Shown here: piece by piece, positions 59,140 to 64,000 of the stretch | How the letters are laid out: each line of letters begins with the position of its first letter | Numbering within the stretch: position 1 is the stretch's first letter | NCBI RefSeq assembly: GCF_029893965.1 | Contig: NZ_JARXXP010000003.1 | Span: 62,001-126,000 of the forward strand | Source of the DNA: Paenibacillus sp. PastM-3 | Lineage (GTDB): Bacteria > Bacillota > Bacilli > Paenibacillales > Paenibacillaceae | DNA: 64,000 nucleotides | Reading direction: 5' to 3' | The notes under the pieces: generated by a model | The model's database searches: none | Told to the model about the DNA's origin: nothing | What the model saw: the letters and a program-made list of their open reading frames with translations, nothing else | Made by a program: the position numbers and the translations under genes

Positions 59140-60747
59140 CTAAGCTTCCGTATCCTTACGCCACTCCCTTGGCGTCATTCCCGTCAACTTGCTGAAGATT
59201 TTACTGAAGTAGCGCCCGTCCTGATAGCCGACCATCTCGGCGACGGAGGAGATTTTATGCTGTCCGCCGGCGAGCAGCAGCTTGGCGTTATCGATGCGGA
59301 CCCGCTCCAGATATTCCGAGATGTTCTCGTTAAACACCTGCTTGAAGCGGCGGGAAACATATTCGCGGCTTAGAAAAAACTCGCCTGCTATTTCCTGCAG
59401 TGTGAGGTTATCCATGTAATGAAGGTCGATATACCGCTTAATTTCATAAATGGCGTTGTTCTCCTGCAGCCGGGATTCCTTCAGGATGTCCGCGATGTCC
59501 GCGAAGGCTTCCGTCCATTCCCTCCGCCATTCTTCAAGAGATAACCGACCATTCTCATCCAGCGGAAAAAGCCCGGGAGATGAAGAAGGGACAGGCTCGC
59601 CGGCAGCCGGCGCTTTGCCCTGAAGCAGCCGGGTTCTCAGCAGCCCGTATTCGTACCGCCAGTATTTCAGGTCCTCCCAGGTGACGGCAGGCAGCCGTCC
59701 GACTGCCTGAATCCAGTTGGACACCGCACGCCCGATTTGGGAGGCCTCCCCCCGGTGGACCGCCGTCGTGATCTGGCTGGCGTAATCGGCCAGCACGGTT
59801 CTCGGGGCAGGCGGCGCGGAGGAGGGCTCGCCGAAATGATAAATCAACGGCGAATCGTCCAGGAACGAGATGCCACGGGCGGTTTGGAGCGTCTGCTGGA
59901 AGCCGGTGTGAACGCCCTGCGGAAAGGACACCCTGCTACTGCAGGCGAAGCGGAAACGCGCCCCAAGCACTTTGAACAGGAAGTCATTCATGGCTTTCAG
60001 CTTCGCGTCCGTCTGCCCGAGCTCCCCGGTCAGCAGCAGGACAAGCCCGTAATTGGGATCCGTATGTTTAAAGGCATAGCCGCTGCGGGCCGAGCCGATC
60101 ACCTCGTTGCAAATATTGCCCATCAGAAAATGCAGCAGGTCGGGATTGCGCCCGAATTTGCCCAGCACGGAGCGCGGAAGCGGATCAGTCAGCAGCATGA
60201 CAATCCGACATTCCGCCGCCGCGGACCATCCGAACGCAGCGCTCAGCTCGTCCGCGGCTCCCGGATTGGAGCCGGGCCGGGAGACTAGGGCTGAGAGCGT
60301 TTTATCCCAGTACATGGGCAACGTTTTGTTGATCTCCACATCCTTTTGAATGTTGAGGCTGCGCGCTTCCTCGTCCTTGCGCCAGGCCGCTGCAGCATGG
60401 CCAAGCGCTTCGAGCAGCTCGCTGCGGCTGATCGGCTTCAGCAGGTAGTCCATCCCCCCGTGCTTGATTGTGTTGCGGATATAAGCGTAGTCGTCATAGC
60501 CGCTAATCACGATCCGTTTGGAGGATGGGGCCTTGTCCTCGATCCACTGGAGCAGCGCCATACCGTCCACATTGGGCATTTTCATATCGGTAAAGATGAT
60601 TTCCGGCCGCTCGCGCTCGATCAGCGCCATGGCCGATTCCCCGTCGCAAGCCTCCAAAACGTCCGTAATGTTATACTTCTCCCAGTCCACAAGAAGCCGG
60701 ATTGAATCTCTTACGTCGGCTTCATCATCCACGATCAGCACTTTCAT
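59140..60747 (-). CDS. YesN-type response regulator with AraC output domain
   Basis: The 535-residue protein has a receiver domain MKVLIVDDEADVRDSIRLLV with Asp54 in EIIFTDMKMPNVDG and Lys in YLLKPISRSELLEAL. A long linker follows. The C-terminal AraC domain holds LTLQEIAGEFFLSREYVSRR and KISSVAEMVGYQDGRYFSKI. Its start overlaps the kinase gene by 23 bases. It probably activates the divergent binding-protein gene at 62771. No copy of the GTCCG repeat of the first pair was found in that promoter, so the two regulators appear to differ in specificity. Confidence 0.9.
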   Translation of the reverse strand: MKVLIVDDEADVRDSIRLLVDWEKYNITDVLEACDGESAMALIERERPEIIFTDMKMPNVDGMALLQWIEDKAPSSKRIVISGYDDYAYIRNTIKHGGMDYLLKPISRSELLEALGHAAAAWRKDEEARSLNIQKDVEINKTLPMYWDKTLSALVSRPGSNPGAADELSAAFGWSAAAECRIVMLLTDPLPRSVLGKFGRNPDLLHFLMGNICNEVIGSARSGYAFKHTDPNYGLVLLLTGELGQTDAKLKAMNDFLFKVLGARFRFACSSRVSFPQGVHTGFQQTLQTARGISFLDDSPLIYHFGEPSSAPPAPRTVLADYASQITTAVHRGEASQIGRAVSNWIQAVGRLPAVTWEDLKYWRYEYGLLRTRLLQGKAPAAGEPVPSSSPGLFPLDENGRLSLEEWRREWTEAFADIADILKESRLQENNAIYEIKRYIDLHYMDNLTLQEIAGEFFLSREYVSRRFKQVFNENISEYLERVRIDNAKLLLAGGQHKISSVAEMVGYQDGRYFSKIFSKLTGMTPREWRKDTEA

Positions 60748-62560
60748 GGTGAACCGCTCCTTCCGTCAGGGGGATGCCGAGGTGCACGGAGAAGCCGCGA
60801 GGCTTCGCATGCCCGATCGTTACAGCTGCTTTATCGTTATAGAACAGGCGCAGCCGGGAGATGACATTGATCAATCCGATGCTGCCGCCTTCCGTGCCGC
60901 CCGGATTTCCGCGGGTGATCCGCAGCTGCAGCTCCTGCAGGCGCTCCGGGGTGATGCCTGGGCCATTGTCGGTGACCGTGATGCCGAGCATCCCGCCGCC
61001 ATCCGCCACCGAAATGGAGATTACAGCCTGCTCCGCCGATTCAAAGCCGTGCTTGAAGCAGTTCTCGACAATCGGCTGGAGAATCATTTTGGGAACGGAG
61101 GTGCTCAAATCGGGGTCACCGACGATTTCAATGCTGTAACGGAGCCTGTCCTTGAACCGCTGCTGCTGCAGTTCCAGGTAAGCCTGCACATGGGCGATCT
61201 CCTTGGAGAGCGGAACTACCGGCTCATCCGTGTTCATGTTGTAGCGCATCATGAGGCCCAGGGAAGAGGTGAGCTCATAGATCCGGGGTACCTTGTGATG
61301 CAGGGCGACGGAGCCGATGGACTGCAGCGTATTAAAAATAAAATGCGGATTAATTTGCGCCTGAAGCGCTTTTAGCTGATTATCCTTGTTGGCCAGCTCC
61401 AGTCTCAGCTCCCGCATAATCAGATTATCGATCGTATCGACCATGTTCTTGATCGCGCTCCCCAGCACGCCGACTTCGTCGCTGCGTTCCAGGCTGTCGA
61501 ACTGGAGCTTTCCGAGCTTGATTTTGCGGATCGATTCGGTCAGCCGCTTGATCGGGGCCGTTACCATTACCGAGACGATCAGCGCAGCGGCAATCGCAAT
61601 GAACAGAAACGTCAGCAGCACGAGCATATTGATGCGCAGTACGCTCGAAGCGTTACTGTACAGGTAGCTGTCGGGAATCTGCTTGGCGACAATCCAGATG
61701 CGGCCGATCAGCTCGAATTTCTCGAACACGACGATGCCGTTAAAGCCGTCGTCCCCGCTCCAGTCGAAATAGCCGGCGCCGGCGAAGCTGTAACGGGCGT
61801 GCCGCAGCCAGGCGTAATCGGGTTTGGTGCCGATCTCTTCTTCTCTGGAAGTGTAGATGGCGGTTCCGGTGTCGTCCAGCAGATAAATATTCTCCTCACC
61901 CTTGTCGTAGAGCATGTTCATGATGCTGCTGAATCCGTCCAGCTTGAAGTCGACCGACAGTACGCCGATCCGCTCCTTGAGCGGGGCCCGGTATACCGGG
62001 CGGTGAATCGTAAAGACAGTGTTGGAGGGACTGAACGGGAATTCCTCCATACCGTAGTTGTGGGAGGGGTGAGGCGGTTCCAGAAAGGGATCATTTTTGT
62101 CGAGAGGCTGTACGAAATGTCCCGTTAATCCCTCGCCTCCAGGCCCCCGCTTGAGATACCCGTCGATAAGCAGCCACGATTGGTCCGCCAGATCGGAATA
62201 AAGGTAAACCTGCTGTATGTCCTTCGCGGATTGCTCAATGGCATGCAGCCCGGAATAAATGTTGTTCTCGATCATAAAATCGCTCCGGCCCTGAACCAAA
62301 ATGTTATACAGGCTGTTCGTCATCCGAATGTTGTTATACGCATGAAGGGAGATGTTGTTCATCCCGTTCAGCTGTCCTATCAGACTGGTAGCTCCCTGGC
62401 GGATTGTATTGGAATTTTCGCGGATAGCGTCTTCCTTTAAAGAGTGTTTGGTATAAAAATAGGAAATCAGGATCGAGGCCGCGATCGGCAGGAGAATGGC
62501 GGCCATCAGAAAGACGCTCAGCTTGTAGCGGATGCTGCTCCGAAAGCTCCGGTATCTCAT
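60725..62560 (-). CDS. YesM-type sensor histidine kinase
   Basis: The 611-residue kinase has TM1 at about 12-35, an extracytoplasmic dCache-like domain (about 36-300), TM2 at about 303-333 and a HAMP domain. The His_kinase motif is LKALQAQINPHFIFNTLQSI (His near 413). ATPase motifs are ILQPIVENCFKHGFE and VTDNGPGITPERL. It is encoded just upstream of, and overlapping, the response regulator. The ligand is probably a sugar or its binding-protein complex. Confidence 0.92.
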   Translation of the reverse strand: MRYRSFRSSIRYKLSVFLMAAILLPIAASILISYFYTKHSLKEDAIRENSNTIRQGATSLIGQLNGMNNISLHAYNNIRMTNSLYNILVQGRSDFMIENNIYSGLHAIEQSAKDIQQVYLYSDLADQSWLLIDGYLKRGPGGEGLTGHFVQPLDKNDPFLEPPHPSHNYGMEEFPFSPSNTVFTIHRPVYRAPLKERIGVLSVDFKLDGFSSIMNMLYDKGEENIYLLDDTGTAIYTSREEEIGTKPDYAWLRHARYSFAGAGYFDWSGDDGFNGIVVFEKFELIGRIWIVAKQIPDSYLYSNASSVLRINMLVLLTFLFIAIAAALIVSVMVTAPIKRLTESIRKIKLGKLQFDSLERSDEVGVLGSAIKNMVDTIDNLIMRELRLELANKDNQLKALQAQINPHFIFNTLQSIGSVALHHKVPRIYELTSSLGLMMRYNMNTDEPVVPLSKEIAHVQAYLELQQQRFKDRLRYSIEIVGDPDLSTSVPKMILQPIVENCFKHGFESAEQAVISISVADGGGMLGITVTDNGPGITPERLQELQLRITRGNPGGTEGGSIGLINVISRLRLFYNDKAAVTIGHAKPRGFSVHLGIPLTEGAVHHESADRG

Positions 62561-62719
62561 GATCGGTCCCCTCCGTTCTTCGAATTGGTTAACAGTCTAG
62601 CACCGCTTCCGAGGCGGGGTCAATAGGCTTCCTGACCGAAGGGTAAAAAAGAAAGGGAGGTCACAATCTTACACATTTTTGGTCAACTCCGGCTGTATTC
62701 GCCCTCCCGGTGCGCTTAG

Positions 62720-62745
62720 TATACTGAGTTCGTAAAGCGCTTACA
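62720..62745 (+). promoter_or_regulatory. -10 box and overlapping cre site before the last gene
   Basis: TATACT (62720-62725) is a possible -10 element. GTAAAGCGCTTACA (62732-62745), read on the other strand TGTAAGCGCTTTAC, carries the cre core TGWAARCGYTW. Its place just downstream of the -10 suggests CcpA repression by blocking RNA polymerase. No convincing -35 was seen, which fits an activator-dependent promoter. Confidence 0.55.
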
Positions 62746-62770
62746 CGCAAACACAAAGGGAGGTTATGGT

Positions 62771-64000
62771 ATGAAAAAATGGTCGTCCTTCTTTATGGCA
62801 GGCTCGTTATCGCTGGCGGTGCTGGCCGCAGGGTGCTCGGGCGGCGGCACCAACGCCGGGAGCGCCGCGAATCCTACTGACACAGCGGGGTCCGGCGGCA
62901 AGGATGAGATTACGCTATATACCATTCAGTCCACGAACCCCAATTTCCAGGCCTGGCTGGACGAAGCTCAGGAGAAAAGTGGGGTCAAAATCAACTGGGT
63001 CGCGGCGCCGACCGATTCGGACACCCGCCAGCAGAAAGTTTCTACGATCCTTTCTTCCGGCGACAGCTCCGTGGACATTCTGGAGGTCAACGATGAAATG
63101 GCCACTTCCTTCAAGAACGCCGGCTGGCTGGAGCCGCTGCAGGACACGGTGCTGACCGGGGATATTATGGAGCAGCTGCCGCAAGGCTATATGAAGGATA
63201 TGCTCACCTCCGCCAAAGGCGATCTGCTCGGCGTGCCAAGCTATACGGGCTATCTCGCACTGTGGGTCGACCAGAAGAAGCTGGATGCGGCCGGAATGAC
63301 CTCGATTGAGAACAAAGAGGATTTTATGAATTTCCTGAAGGCTACGACCAAGGACGGGCAGTACGGCTACGGCGGCTCCTGGGAAAAGACATACGTCTTC
63401 AATGAAATTGCAACCTTCGTCAATCTGTTCGGAGGCGATTACTACGACTGGACCAACGAGAACAGCCGCGAGGCGGTCAAGTTTATGTACGACATGGCCA
63501 ATACGTGGAAGGTAACGCCGGTCGATCAGATTGCGGATAAATACGAGCAGATGAACCAGAAATTTATCGACGGCAAATACGCCTCGGTATTCATGTGGGG
63601 AACGGGAACGGACTATAAGCAGGCGAACCGCTACGGTCCGGACCAGATCCATATGGTCAATATGCCGGAATTCGCGAATCGCAGCATCTTTACCGACTCC
63701 TGGAGCTATGTTCTGAATTCGGCCTCCAAAAACAAAGAGGCGGCGATCAAGTTCCTTAAATACGCAGCCAGTGAGGACGGCGAGCTGAACGGCTGGAAGA
63801 ACTTCGACCGTTATCCGGCCAGAGCCGATGTTGCGGCCAATGAAGCGGTGACCGGCGACATCAAGGAGATTTATACCGAGATTCAGGCTACCAACGAGGT
63901 GCGCGGCCGTCCGATGCTGCCGCAGACGATGGAGTTCATCTCCGAAATGGGCACGCTGTTCCAGAACTATATCCAGGACAAAATTACTTTGGATGAATTC
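62771..64000 (+). CDS. Sugar-binding lipoprotein, 3' end outside window
   Basis: The frame is open from ATG at 62771 to the right edge (410 codons). The signal peptide ends with the lipobox LAAGC (Cys22) followed by SGGGTNAGS. Then come ITLYTIQSTNPNFQAWLDEA, SSGDSSVDILEVNDEMATSF and KYASVFMWGTGTD, typical of family 1 solute-binding proteins. GGGAGG lies about 9 bases before the start. It is divergent from the YesM/YesN pair at 59140-62560; permease genes are expected beyond the edge. Confidence 0.9.
   Translation, partial: MKKWSSFFMAGSLSLAVLAAGCSGGGTNAGSAANPTDTAGSGGKDEITLYTIQSTNPNFQAWLDEAQEKSGVKINWVAAPTDSDTRQQKVSTILSSGDSSVDILEVNDEMATSFKNAGWLEPLQDTVLTGDIMEQLPQGYMKDMLTSAKGDLLGVPSYTGYLALWVDQKKLDAAGMTSIENKEDFMNFLKATTKDGQYGYGGSWEKTYVFNEIATFVNLFGGDYYDWTNENSREAVKFMYDMANTWKVTPVDQIADKYEQMNQKFIDGKYASVFMWGTGTDYKQANRYGPDQIHMVNMPEFANRSIFTDSWSYVLNSASKNKEAAIKFLKYAASEDGELNGWKNFDRYPARADVAANEAVTGDIKEIYTEIQATNEVRGRPMLPQTMEFISEMGTLFQNYIQDKITLDEF

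Noticed and set aside
59140..62771. GTCCG-type operator for the second two-component system
   Set aside because: I looked in 62561-62770 for paired GTCCG cores at 21-22 bp and found none, so the motif is not common to both regulator pairs.

Overview
The window looks like chromosome of a Paenibacillus-type Firmicute. The evidence is moderate-to-high GC genes with AGGAGG-type ribosome binding sites, YesM/YesN-like two-component pairs next to CUT1 sugar ABC transporters that lack their own ATPase, GH31 and pectin-degradation genes, CcpA-type cre sites, and many small GNAT, DinB and AraC accessory genes. No rRNA, tRNA, CRISPR array, transposase or integrase was seen.

Layout. 0-1.5 kb: the 3' part of a NadR-like nicotinamide riboside kinase and an NrtR-like Nudix regulator. 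1.9-7.0 kb: a TetR regulator with its palindromic operator, an MFS exporter, an FtsX-type permease and an ABC ATPase. 7.1-10.5 kb: SUKH/leucine-rich protein, lipoprotein, DinB and GNAT. 10.5-15.3 kb: an AT-rich 3 kb island bracketed by two ~760 bp direct copies of an AraC/GyrI-like gene region, the left copy truncated; the island carries two secreted-protein genes and gene remnants. 15.4-17.6 kb: DUF4386, SseB-like and a small membrane protein. 18-29.6 kb: a response regulator and sensor kinase divergent from a sugar ABC transporter, a degenerate LacI-like protein and a GH31 glucosidase. 29.8-34.8 kb: GNAT, Rrf2, methyltransferase, cupin, and a MarR/DHA2 efflux pair. 35-36.9 kb: NAD synthetase. 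37.1-46.5 kb: a pectin/galacturonate cluster (TIM-barrel epimerase, two esterases, uxaC, uxaA, uxaB, LacI regulator, divergent pectinesterase). 46.6-57.6 kb: a peptidoglycan amino-sugar salvage cluster. 57.7-58.9 kb: an Eis-like acetyltransferase. 59.1-64 kb: a second kinase/regulator pair divergent from a solute-binding lipoprotein that runs off the right edge.

The most coherent system is the salvage cluster: an RpiR/MurR regulator, murQ, a binding protein and two permeases, a 23-codon relic of anmK, a two-part GNAT, a PIG-L deacetylase, a NamZ-type exo-muramidase, NagZ and a MurK-type kinase. NamZ and NagZ both lack signal peptides, so I infer that GlcNAc/MurNAc oligosaccharides enter through the ABC permease and are cleaved and phosphorylated inside the cell, instead of the outside digestion plus PTS uptake known from Bacillus subtilis.

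Two regulatory patterns stand out. GTCCG direct repeats at 21-22 bp spacing, arranged as two pairs, precede both the binding-protein gene and the permease gene of the GH31 cluster. A 20 bp LacI-type operator is shared by uxaB and the lacI/pectinesterase intergenic region. Four intergenic spaces (1.55, 17.64, 24.42 and 42.55 kb) carry one kind of ~185-200 base element made of four ~25-base arms, with arms 2/3 and, less perfectly, 1/4 complementary. Three of the four share a spacing near 47-61-51.
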